From Kryptolebias marmoratus (lineage: Eukaryota; Chordata; Actinopteri; Cyprinodontiformes; Rivulidae), in the NCBI RefSeq assembly GCF_001649575.2, contig NC_051437.1:21219685-21283684 (forward strand): DNA of 64,000 nt, given 5' to 3'. This document shows, in pieces, positions 1 to 12,500 of the stretch. Below the pieces are notes generated by a model. That model did not search any database. It saw nothing but the letters and a program-made list of their open reading frames with translations, and was not told the origin of the DNA. Positions within the stretch are counted from its first letter, which is position 1; each line of letters starts with the position of its first letter. The translations under genes were made by a program, and so were the position numbers.

Positions 1-3000
1 AATCATCAAAATTAAACGAAATAAACATTTGAAATATATGAGTTTGTATGTAATGTATGAATATAATATACAAGTTTCACTTTTTAAATGGAATTACTGA
101 AATCAATCTACTTTTTCATGATATTCTAATTTTATGACCAGCACCTGTAGTATTTAACACATTATTCACTGGGTTGACATATCCTGCATTTTAGAAGCAA
201 AGGCAAAAGATGAAAATGAACCAGTAGCTGACTACAAACTGATCTTGTTACATGAATCCACAACACAGCATTGTGCTGAGTGGTGTTCTGCCATCTGTTT
301 GTCTGTTGTCTATCCTACATGATCCAAATTATGTGGTTAAAACAACAAAAGTAAACGTGGCAGCCTGTAAAACTGGCATTTGGCCCCAGCCACAGGATAA
401 ATTGCACACTCAAATTTAGTTATCAACCCAGGGGGCAGAGAAGACAAAAGCAACAGAGGGTCCAATGGCATCAAAGCAATTAGAGGCCTCCCAGGTAATG
501 CCCCCTAACTCTGCCCCATCCTCATCCTCTGTCCTCTTATCAGCCTAATTGAAGACAAGCTCTTTGAGACAGGCACACAATAGAGCCAACAGCAGAGTAG
601 TATTTGAGACTCAACGGGTGGACTGAAGAAAGGGAGATGCTGGGGTATTCTATAGTCACCCCCACCTACCTCCTCATCTAAATCCTTTTCTCTCTCTTTC
701 TTTCATCCCACTGAGTCTCATTGAGGGCCCTACTTGACATAGCTCGACCTCTGAACCAAGAGTTTATGAACTGAAGCAGCAGCTATTTATTTGGTGTGGA
801 ACTAATGTGTAGCCTTGCCTTTGTGCGGAGATTTGAGGCAATGTTGGCATTGTGTTTGAGTTGCTGTGTGTGCTTGGATAAGCTGGTGGTCAGCTGTGCT
901 AATACTATTTCAGTACCACTGACAACTGGGATTGACTAAATTGTCATTTGTCATTAAATACCTAAAGTTATGGCAGAAGGACAAGTCCAAAGTTTTGTTT
1001 TGTTTTAAACAGGGTTACTCAAGGGTCATATTTTTAACTGAAATGAAATCAGTTTAGTGTTCGTTTTAAACTGATTAAGAAAGAGATCCTGTACCACAAG
1101 GCAAGACTGGAGGGTTGACCGGTGAACAGATGTGGTTTAAATAAGCTGTTTGGTTTCATAAACAAGGCTATTTTTTAATTGGGATAGATCATCTCAGTAA
1201 CATATGCTGCAAGTCTAACCAGCCGTTAAGCAGGTTAACCTCAAATAATAACATCAAAACTTTACAGACCAGTCTAGTAACTATGTGTGGTTCAGTTCAG
1301 TTCAACTGAAAACTCTGGCTTCTTTTGACACTGATTTCCCAGGGATAATCTAAGTTGCTCGGTGAAGACCAACAACCAAATGTGAGTCAGACCCAGTTAA
1401 TCTTGTTTTGTAGTTGAAGCTCCATGTCATCCTTTTCTATTTTAAGGCAGAGGTAAGCAAAGGTATCTGCCTTTTTTGAAAATTGCAGGCATTTCACCAT
1501 TCACAGCTCTGCACCTCCACCCACTGAGTAAACAGTGGTAATCTTTATAAAAAAGGATCAGTCCTCATTATTCATAGTTCAAAGGTGAGATTGTCAAGTC
1601 TTTCTCTTGGACCATTTATCAAATCTTCTTGTGTTTTTTGAGCCCACAAACATAACCCTGTGTGAAGCACTGCTAAACATTTAACAATATGATTTGTCTA
1701 CTATTTTACTAGCTATTGTTTAATGGTGGAATTTATTCAGAAACTTAAGCTTTGTCTTAATATGTAATGTGTTTGTTGCGACTGAATATTATAAATGAAT
1801 AAATTTAAGAAGCACAGTCATACATTTTGAAAACTTAAATAGTGCCATAAAAGTTTAGCTGGATATTTAACAGAATATGTGGAACTTCTTTTATATTATT
1901 AAGACCGATGCTTTCCAAAGTCAAAGTCACAGATTAACAAGCCGTGACCTGTCTTTTGTGCTACTTGCTTATTTATATTTGTAAGGGGGTGTGTGCCTAA
2001 AGACAGCAGGTTAAGTTTGAAGTGATTGCATTTTAGCCGTCTCTTTGGAGGACATGCAGCTCCAAGCAAACACAAAGATCTGCTTAAACAAACAGGGGAG
2101 GACAGGTGAGCAAGACTAATGATGGGATTCACGCAGCCTATAAACACATGTATAGACACAAGCATACACAGATTCACATTTACACTCACAAGCTAACTGG
2201 AGCAAAGATGAGAGGAATTTGCCCCCGGAAGAGGAGTGGTTGAGATACACCGGTGATCTTTACAATCCAATGAAGAAAACACTTTTCTTTGCTGTTCTTG
2301 CATCCCATTGTCCTGATTTACATCTAAATTCCATGCTCGTAAAAGTCTTGGTTCACATCAAAATGCATTATTATTAAATTTAATCTCATTGTCACTACTG
2401 TATTTTGAGGCTAAGTGCTCAAACTAGCTTATGGTTTGCGTGTGAGTGTGTAGGTGTGTGTCTGCGTGTGCATGAGTCCACGCCTGCCTGAGCACCCTGA
2501 TGGCATTGTGCAGCAGAGTCCTTGACAGAAGTGAATTAATCAGACCCCTCTGGCCCATTTGTCTCTATTTGCGGGGCTAATTGGAAAAGAAGCAGGTGTT
2601 AATAAAGAGAGGAGAGAGCCACAGTAAGAGTGTGTGTATGAGACTGTGTTTCTTGTGTGTGTGCACGCACGCATGCATGTAATGGAAGTCTCAGAGCGAA
2701 GTTAAGCAGACTTAATTAGAGAGCTGTAGCCAACGCTGTGCATTTCTTTTCTTATATCTGAGTTGAAAGTGATGCAGTGAGCAGGAGATGGTGCTATGTG
2801 AGAGATGAACTGAAGACTACAGCAAGGCCTTTGGCATATTGGTCACTTCAAAAAGAAGCAAAACAGTAAAGATTCAAGCTAAACTATGGAGAAGTTTGCC
2901 ACAAAAAAGATGAAGTTGCTGTTTAGAGTGGGTGCAGAAAGAAAGATCTCAGCCCTGTTCTGAGCAGATATTTGCCTCCAGTGCTGGAGCCTGGGATTGT

Positions 3001-5100
3001 TTGTTTGAGATGCTCAATTGAGAGTGTGTGGCAGGTCTGTGCCCTGTCCTGTGGTGAGCCAGCGATAAAGTTTGAACCCGTTTAGAAGCTCAATCAAGGG
3101 CCCCACTCGCTCGTTAGCTGCCTGCATATTTAGTCGTCCAAGTGATGTCAGCAAGTTTTAATGGACGGCAGCTTTTTTCAATTACGCAGGAGGGAGGCAA
3201 GTGAACTGTATGCAGTGTTATGGATGTGTGTCTGTGTGTGAGACAGAGAATGTTTGTTTGATGTGGTGTTTACTCAGTTGAAAGCTGTCTCCTGTGTGGT
3301 CTCTCGACAAAGTTATCCCCCACTTCAGATCACACACATGCTCACCTGAGGCACTATATGCATGTTTATTATGCACAACTTTGTGTGCATGTATCTATGG
3401 AGACATGTAGGTGTCAAAGCAACATGTGACGCATCTTTATAAATTTTCGGGGCACTCAGTCCATTGCCGCCGATGCCCGGTCTACTCATGTGCGCACAGA
3501 TCTATGTAACCACACACAAACATACAAAGATTCAAGACATAAATATACAACAGATCTTCCATAATATTTAGATATACCCTAAGTCACACAGTTACAGACA
3601 TGTCCACAGTCATATAACACACATGACAACATTGTTCTTATTTTTTTTCTCTCTTGTATTTTATCTGTTTTGGGATAATTTGCACACACACTCAAGAGTA
3701 CAAAAGATTTGAGAATAAAACCTTTCTGAATCATCCAAGCAATCTTTTTAATTTATTGGGTGCTTAGCATTAAAAATAAAAAGTGTCTTCTTTATTTATA
3801 TTTATATATATTAACTTTTGAAATAAAATATTTGACTCCAGTGAAGATTTTAAAACTAGTTTTGAAGTGTAGAGGAAACATAGTTACTATTTTTTTTCTT
3901 TTTATTCATCTTAAGTTTATGGCAGATCTTTATTGGAAAATAACAAAGCCAAAATTATTAATCCTTATTGTAAAACACATTTTTTTTACAATTTACTGTA
4001 AAATACCTCCTATTGTTTCCTGCATCTTCTTTTTGGATCTCCCTGCCTACCTTCCCCTTTTTTATTGGCACAATCAGTTAAACACGCAGTATTTTGTTGA
4101 AAGAAGATGACAAAGCTGTGAGAGGACCGTGTGATCTTTGTTTATATGTGCTATCACATATTTGTTTATTTATAGAAAGTTTTGTCTCAAATGTTCAAAG
4201 CATGTGAAATCATCAGTGCGTGTGTGTGTGTGTGTGGAAGGGGGGGCTTGTGTGTCTGTGCTAATGTGGCAAAATATGCATCTATGTGAACATTCTGCCC
4301 TCCTGAACCTGAGATGCCCCCTGACACACACACACAAACACACACCTATACACACACACTTGAGTTGGAGGTGGGATGGCTGCAGGCGAGGAGGCAGGTC
4401 GGCAGCGATTAGAGGGGCTGTGTGTGTAATGGTTGCCATGTGCGGGCCCATCTCATCCACCATTACACTCACATACAGCACCCTCCTCCTGAATCCCTCC
4501 AAGATACCGTACACTTTTGAAAACATTAGCCACTAATGCTTTAATGCTCTCATGTCGGCGTGGGGTTTGACTGGAGCTAAAATGGCAGACACAGAGGAAT
4601 GCTGGCTTGTGTTTGTTTAATGTACGAAGACGGGTTCTGGTTTACTTTTGATTCAAACATGATGGAGCTGCATTCTGGCTGTGCATGTGTTAAACACCAC
4701 AATAATGTTACCATGTTTGTTCCTCACATTTTCTGATTAGTGTTGCGTTTGTTCTATATTGTATTTATTTACTTTTTTTTTTGTATATTTACATTGCATG
4801 TACTGATGCATTATTTTTCTTGGCTGAGTCATTAATCACAGGCCTCCATGCAAAATTCCGACCAGTGTGGACATTTACATGAGAATGCTGCTGAGGGAGT
4901 AATGACTAACGAATGCTGGGCATGGCTAGTGGCCTGTCACAAGAGTGTGCCAGGTGTTTGTTCCAGCATGAAAAGCAGCATCTGATCTTGAGATGGGCGG
5001 CTGAAATCTGAGTTGCCTCGGCCATGTCTAAACGTAAGGCACGTGAAAAAATCTGAAGCTCCTCCCCTTATTTCCTGTCTGTTTGTTCTCTCCTTCTCTA
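1..5100 (+). other. prdm16: prdm16 intron 1, segment a: no gene seen
   Basis: No coding exon or RNA gene is recognised. Most of it is AT-rich intron. It holds GT-rich stretches near 2437-2474 and 4218-4237, and CA-rich sequence at 4323-4360. Balanced, non-repetitive blocks that look like candidate regulatory DNA lie at about 440-570, 2515-2610 (AATTAATCAG and GGGCTAATTGG), 3080-3200, 4365-4620 (GCGATTAGAG and GTTGCCATG, the latter like an RFX half-site) and 4830-5010. This is judged from composition only. Confidence 0.6.
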
Positions 5101-8100
5101 CCTTGTACCTGTTGTTCCAGTTGTCAAGATGTTAAAAAAAAAAAAAAAAAAAGTGGGAAAGCACCCTCCTCCTACGTCTCTCCTCCCATTTCCATTGTGC
5201 GTGCACGTAGACCCTTTAGCTATTGGATACCGAACAGCTTCCTTGTCTTTGAGCTCGATGAATGTAAACATGGCTGTAGAGGGCGCATAACAGAAGAGTT
5301 ATTGCGAGGGATTCATTGTGTCAACATGTTAGGTGTTAAGCTCCACGAGGGAAAAAGAGGGCAAGATCTGGACTATTTATTGACAAAAGAAGAAGCACAG
5401 AAGCCGGTTATTTAACATAAAGTTAAACTTTTCTTGCCCGTAGTTAACTAATCTGTAAAAGCAACAATGTTGTCATGGGAAATGCTGTCATTTTTCTCTT
5501 TGTTCTTAGACAAGTATATAAAAAAAAATTCTCCAAGATTTTTATTGGAATTCTGCTTGGTTCTCCAGACAAACTCTTATTGTTAACCCGTGTTAGTGAA
5601 CGTTGGCATTGAAGAGCTGTAAATCAAGCATTCATCGGGTACGTTTGCTAAACATTATTAGTCTCTGTTTACAATAAGAAGCACTCCTTGCTCTTTTTGA
5701 GCTTCTTACTGAACGTGCTGGACGGAAGAAAGATATCTTTATATATAGTGAGGACACACCAGACTCCAGATAGTCTCACATGCACATTAGCTTGAGTGAG
5801 TAAGGTGTGGCCAAGAATCACATGGAAAGGAAAAAAAAACATTGGCCTCACACTTTCAGCTTTGTGAAACAGTAAGGAGTAATTGTTTCTTAGATCTTGA
5901 TTAGTAATTTGCGTAAAAAGGGTGATAATGAAACTGCTGGTAACTTGGCACTTGAATGCAATTAGCAAAATCAGATTGAGGTTAATGTAGATGCTCAAAG
6001 GTGCTCAGTCAATGAATAGATTGACTTTTCCCATATAATCTGTGAATTCTGTGGTGCATTTACATTTGCACCAATAATATGTATTAGTTGTAGTTTTTAA
6101 AACACATTATTTTCTTCCTGACTTACATGCTAACACGTTGAAGACGTTTTTTAATTATTATTTTGTTCACAAAGGAGAACAAAAAATATGTATATGTGTT
6201 ATCAAGAGGGATTGAGGGAAAGATAAAATAACAAAAGAAGATGAATTTTGATGTATGAAATGATGCTGTCATGTAAATCTATCATCATTGCAATAACAAT
6301 GATAAAACAGATCTTTTGCAGGAGTATACATTTCTGTGCATATCCTTATTGGATTTCTTTAACTTTTTAAGATTTATTTAACAAACTTTCCACCTTTCTG
6401 CAGTTTGCACCAGTCTGTCACTCTTCCTATTCAAATATTGACTAAGTCAGGATCAACTTGATCAATATAGAATAAACTCTTTCTTTTCCTCCCCCTTTTT
6501 CTGACTCTCCTTCTCACAGTTGACTTGTCCCCCGGGTACCGCAGATTAATAGTGCCTGTTTTGTTTTTCATTCAGTGGAATGCAGAATTGAGTGGAGGTT
6601 CTTAATAAAGTGGGTGTTCCGTGTTGGTCTCAACACTAATTAATGCAGCTTTTAATTGTGGTTCTAATCAGAGCAACAAATGACAAGAGACATGAATCCC
6701 TGAATACAAATGTCCTGTTGAGATATGAGGAAATGCATACACTGATAATACTTTTAAAAAGTTGGCTTTATGAGGCGAGTTTTGTTTTTGTTTCAAGAAA
6801 TATTCATTCTTTACCCAATGTTTCTTTTTTTTTTTTCTCCTCCTACTCGTTTAATTTTATTGTTGACCCAAGACCAGGCTGACCCAGCTAAAAGGACCGA
6901 AAACAGATCAGGACCAGAATAGCCCAAACACTTTTTTTTAGAATCTCAAAGGCAGCAAGTCAAGGGTCCATGTAGCCTCTGTCCAAAAACATGAAGCAAC
7001 AGGAAGAGAATGTCTACTTGAGTAGACTGCCAACTTCCCAAGCCGAAGGGAAAAATTGGTATTTTTATTATGCAGAAAGGACCTTGACTATTTGATTTAA
7101 GCTCATAGAAAAATTCATTTTCTTTGACAAGGGCAAGACGGTGGAAACAAGTGATTGTTTAAACTCATAAAGAGGTCAATTAATAGTGTATTTTCTTCAA
7201 TATAAAGCATTGATTTCCTGATTTTAGCTTTAGTGTTTCTGTAGCTGCTTTTGAAATTGAACAGCTGCCAGGTACAGTGCTCAGTTCTAGTAAGAGGACA
7301 GGACGCGAAGCTCTTGAAAGTGTAAGTACTATTTAGGAGTTGCTTTGCCAATCAAGAAGGCCTCAAAAGAACTCTAGAAACACTCACTCTTGCTTCTATG
7401 GATTTTTAATGTAATATATATATTCCAAAACTAAATGAGTAAGTAATTATCAGACTGTTGTCAGAAGGTTTAAAACTATGATGCTTATAAAGTACTTTTG
7501 GAGATGGTTAAACTTCTTCTAGACTTCAGGTAAACAGCAGGAGAGCAAAAATGTGCATCATAATTAGGATATTTATCTCACTAAGAGAGAAACATCATGA
7601 ATAGTTATTTCATCATAAGGTTATAGATTATATCTGAAGATCAGGCTGATCGGTTTTTTACTTTTTTTAAATAATTAGCATTTATTTAAAAAAAATTCCT
7701 GTGCATGCATTTGTATGTATTTGTTGCATCAGCCATCATGAAGTCAAGTTTCTTTCCACAAACAAACAAACAAATCCTAAATCAAAAACTGCATTACAAC
7801 CATCTTAGAGTACAAAGTAAGGTGGCTGCTACAGTCTAAGATACTGTATATCTTTTTTTTTCAATTTTTTTTATTTTCTGTTATTATTTCATCTCCATCT
7901 CTTGCTATTGTCTGCCTCTTTTTGCATATTCAGTTCAGTTTATATGTATATTTATACAAGCCACAACAAAGGTCATATCAGGGCACTGCACAAAAACATT
8001 CACATACTTTATAAAAGCTAATTAGTAAAAGTTATTTATCTAAGGAAGCCAGCAGATTGCGTTGAATCCTCACTTCATCGCAGTCTCCCATATTCTCTGG

Positions 8101-11100
8101 GAATTGTTAGCAAAGCTCACCCACTGTTTCTAATCAGCTGCCTTTGTAGTGCCCAAGTACTAGAATATGGCTCACACTGGCAACACTCACACACACATAT
8201 TCACACTTGTACACACACAAGAAAAAAGGAAGAAAAAAAAACCCACTTCTTGAACATTTATAAAAATCCCTTTTCTCTGTTCTACCTTTCAGCCTAACCC
8301 TGCTTTAACACCGGGACAGATGTAGATATACTCATGTAATCTTGTGCCCATAAAGACTGAGATCGCACAACAGACTGACATCAGGAATGACAAGACATAT
8401 AAAAAGGTAGACAGACAAAGAGAAGCTAGCTTTTAAAACGACCCTCTTTAAAACCTGGCAAAAATCATATCCATTAGCACACTCGCAGTTGGCATGGCAC
8501 TGTGTTGTAAAACGGTCCGTCCATCACTTGTGTCTCAAAAGCGTCCGCTCTTTTTTTGTCTCCCTCAGTCCTCTCTCCTTGTTCTGCATCTCTTTGTCAC
8601 TCTCCAACTTGGTTGTACTTCCTGTAACCCGGGTAGTCTTTTATTCTTTCACTGAGAGAAATCGTTTGTAGTGGCACAGCAGTGCCCATTGCATCGTTTT
8701 GCTTTAGTGTCTGTGGAGCTTTCATGGTCTAAGCTGGAAGAGAAGCTAAACTGGATCCAAGACTGTCTCCTTGTCCGCTGCCTTTAGTTAAATGTGTTAA
8801 ATTCATTTTTCCCCCGTATCTTAAAATTAAGAGTTAATTTTCCTCTGGAAATTGAAAAAAAGACATTTTTTATTAACTTGCTACTTTTAAATGATATTTT
8901 ATAAAAAATAAGAAAGAATCCTAACTGTTTCTTTTTTTCTTTTTTTTTTGTTATTATAGCATTCAAAAAATTATTTTTGATAATTTTGATAGGTTTCTGT
9001 TCTCCTTATGAACCAGTCTTTTACATATTGTTTGCTTGATTAGAGCTCAACTGTATCTTAAATACACAGTCACTTTCAACTGGACTGAAAGGATCTTCTA
9101 TAATGCAGTGTGTTGCTAGCTGAACCAGATGAATGTTAAATGTGTCACACCATGGCTGCTCCTAATCAATAGTTGGAGATTTCTGTGCACTGTGTCTTTC
9201 TTTTTATAGTTTCCAAATGATTTCCACACGTCATATTTGATGGTGCATTGCAAACCATGTCAACAGTGCTTATTCAACATGCTGAATTTGTGTACTCAAA
9301 TAATAAAGGCATGCATATTTTCTTCTTTCGCTGCTAGAGTTGAGAGCAGCATTTGGCAGGCAGGCTGGCTATTACTTTGTGCAAAAAGATGTGCATACTC
9401 TGCTCAGTTTATGTGCATCCAAGTCGTCAAAACAAGATAATGTTTACTCTGATGCCAGTGAGGAAATCTTGGTTTAGGAGTTCTGAACTGTCAACATAAC
9501 ATTAGTCAGCTGAGTTTTATATGAATCTTTTCCCCACTTTTTTGTATGAATGTTGGTATTAGCTGGGTCCCCCTGGACCAGAAATCTGCAGCTTAGTTTT
9601 TAGCTCAAACTGAAAAAGCATGAGCACATCTACTCTATCTACTATTTTCTATTATTGATTTTTTTTAACGTAAATTTACATTAAGGTTTACATTAATGCG
9701 CCATCTTGATTGTACAGCGTTGTGGCTGATAGATGGTTTAAATGTGCTCCACAAAAATAACTGGACTTGAAACCCTATTCTTTCAAAGGAGACATATTTT
9801 TGTTCAATAACTGCTTTCTCCCGCTGTCTTTAGAGTTTCTCTAGAAATTCAGGTTGATTTCAAAGGGTCCTGAATTTTTCATCACCTGCTGTGTTTCATT
9901 AAATCAGCTTGTAGGTCTGGGCTATGATGCTGACACAACACACACATAGTTGCACACACATCCAAACACACATCTTACCTAATTAAAATGGCTTGGTACA
10001 GCACCATGCTTAGAACGTAGCAGGGGTTGCTGTTAAGCATGTGAAAGAGGTGGGCTGTTCTAGGCTGGGGGTTGGGGGGCACAAATCTCAACTTAAACGC
10101 TGAGAGATTAGACAACTTTTGCAAGATATTAGTTGTTCAAATATGGGAAAAATGTCTTTAAGCTTCTTGTACGAGCACAGGTTGTGGATAAGGACTACTT
10201 TTGTTTCATGCGCAGTGGCATGGAGTATTGCCCAATTAAAATGTGCATGTGTGTGTGTGTAATTGTTTGTGTGTGTTTTATTGTTTTTTTTTATAACTTT
10301 TACTTGACCTAGAAAAAAAAACAATTTGGGGATTTTTTTTTAATTAGTGTGTCTCGACCAATGGTGATGGTATCCCTTTCATGTCATGGATGTGTTTGAT
10401 TGCAAAGTAACTGTTTAATGTAGAAGTGACCAATTGCTACATCACTACCTTCCATTTTGTTTTTGAGCCAATTATTAGTGAAGTGATTATATTCCAGTTT
10501 TGTATATCATTAATGTTATTAACTTTCTGTGACATGCTCATGTGTTAAGTCATTTTGTATTTGTTTTAAACAAGCAGCACTGCGTGTTTAGCTGTAGGTT
10601 TGTTTTTATTGAGCTTTAAAGACAATGATAGTGCTAAAGAACAGGGGAATTTAACGAAGTCCTTTGTGTACGATAAGGAGCGTCCCTGATGTGTGACATG
10701 ACCTAGCCCTTGTCATCACGGAGCTCCTGTTGGGGTTAAGAAATATTCACCACCACTCCCCCTCCCAAACCTTTTCCCACTTTCCCTCATCACCAGCTCA
10801 GAGAGAGGTGGGGAGACGGTCAGACAGTGTCCAGACAGAGGCCATGTGAGAGTGTGTCATATGGAACAGATTAGGTGCTAATGATCTCCACCATTTCTCA
10901 TACTCCCACTGTGCTCACCCTCTGCCACCTATTCTTTCAAGCTCCACTTCGCATTGTTTTCATCCTGACCAGTATCATCCCTTGTCTGGGATCTCCGGCT
11001 TGTTTCACTTCCAGTGTCAATGTCTTTACCCATCCATAAACCCTTTCCTCTCTCTGCTCATCTGCTAGGTGGCAAAAATGAAAACTTGTCACTTTATTTG

Positions 11101-11880
11101 AGATAGAGCCCGGCATACTTTATGTAGTGTTACACTCAGAACTTTCAGAGTAAGAGTGGATTACCTGTTCAAGTACTTCATGGATCAGAGTGATCAGTTC
11201 AACATATGACAATTTGCTGCTTTGTACAAAGTCACTGTCACTGTAATTTAAAGACTTTTGATTTAAAACCCTAGCCTAAAGTCGGCAACCTTAACCCTTC
11301 AAGAAACAACGCAGGTGTTTCTTTTAATCTTCTGCATGGATAAGAACCTAATTTATGTTTTTCTTGAATAAACTTAAAACATGTCCTAGGAGCTTGAAAG
11401 ATTACTTAAATTTAATTGAAACTTTTCTCAAGGCAGTCAAGTCTCAATTTTAGGCTGTTTCTGTTAACTCAAAACTTGACTTGAACTCAAAAGCCTCTTG
11501 TCTTATTTTCACCAGAGAAATGAAAGATCGTCATGACAGGGCAGGTGGTGAGGTGCTGTTTTAGCGAGCAGACAGATTGTCAGGTTTAGACGAGTGAGGA
11601 AGGAATAAAAGAAAGTAGGAATATTCCGACAGGTCTTTGCTAAAAAAAAAAAATGTGTGCAAAAGTGTGGACAGGAGGTGCATTTCATGTTTCACTTTTG
11701 TTCCTTTCAGTTTTCACATTCCCTGAAAAAATACAGGGTCTCAATGAAAGGCTCAGAGGTTGTGCTTTGACCATCTTTAGCTTAAATACTTACTATATTT
11801 TTTTTAAGAAGAAAATGACAGTGCAGAGACAATGTGTTTCTGCCACTTTAGGAGCTGACCTCATCATCGACCTTCACTCA
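5101..11880 (+). other. prdm16: prdm16 intron 1, segment b: no gene seen
   Basis: AT-rich intron with homopolymer A and T runs (a 19-base A run at 5134-5152) and no exon or known repeat that I can name. Possible regulatory blocks with balanced composition are about 8060-8190 and 10690-10960; the second includes GGTGCTAATGATC. Short open frames here lack any recognisable domain and are treated as chance. Confidence 0.55.
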
Positions 11881-12480
11881 GCTCATCAGCCCCCTGCACT
11901 TCCCATATCTGTGTCCCATTGACACGGCATTCTTTCACGTTAGCGCATCGCAGCGCTGCAGATAGGCCTGCCAGACACCCCCTGTACTCTCCCAGTATCT
12001 CTCTAACACACAGACATAGTTAATTGGTAACTAGAGTTTATGGGTACCCGGGAACTCATAGTTCGACCGCGCTCTTCGAAGACACACCAGATAGTACGGC
12101 GGCTTTTGGTGAGTTATGACTACTAGCTGCGAGTGTTCGAGATGTATGTTTGAATCTGTGTGATATCATGGTCAAAGCAAGCCTGATGACATTTGAGGTT
12201 GCTTTGGTGGTGTGATTTTCATCTTAAGGCAGTGTTTGTAGAGTCGGACAGCTATCTTACGTTTAAATGTGGACCACCTGGGATAACACCAAATATTTGT
12301 TTCCGTGTCAGCGTGTCTCGGAGAGTATGTCCACGTCCGTTTCTTTTAAACCGCATCGAGTTTTGCCTCTGCAGCCAAGTGTTAAAATTTATAGTTGCTA
12401 CTTTTACCATACACTGATCTTTTCTTCCCTAATCCAAGTCACTGCACGACATTTAACACGTTTCCCAGTGAGAAAACGTT
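11881..12480. promoter_or_regulatory. CpG-retaining patch in intron 1
   Basis: A hand count gives about 26 CpG dinucleotides in these 600 bases, clustered at 11925-11960, 12050-12140 and 12300-12360. Surrounding intron lines often have none or one per 60 bases. Local CpG retention in a methylated vertebrate genome usually means a hypomethylated promoter or enhancer, or a recent insertion that has not yet decayed. No TATA box, convincing first exon or transposon end was recognised. Confidence 0.35.
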
Positions 12481-12500
12481 TTCCTCCTTTGACTCTTTAA

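Noticed and set aside
4138..4536. Overlapping open frames on both strands, rich in His/Thr/Val/Cys
   Set aside because: Largely generated by GT and CA repeats, which lack stop codons in several frames.
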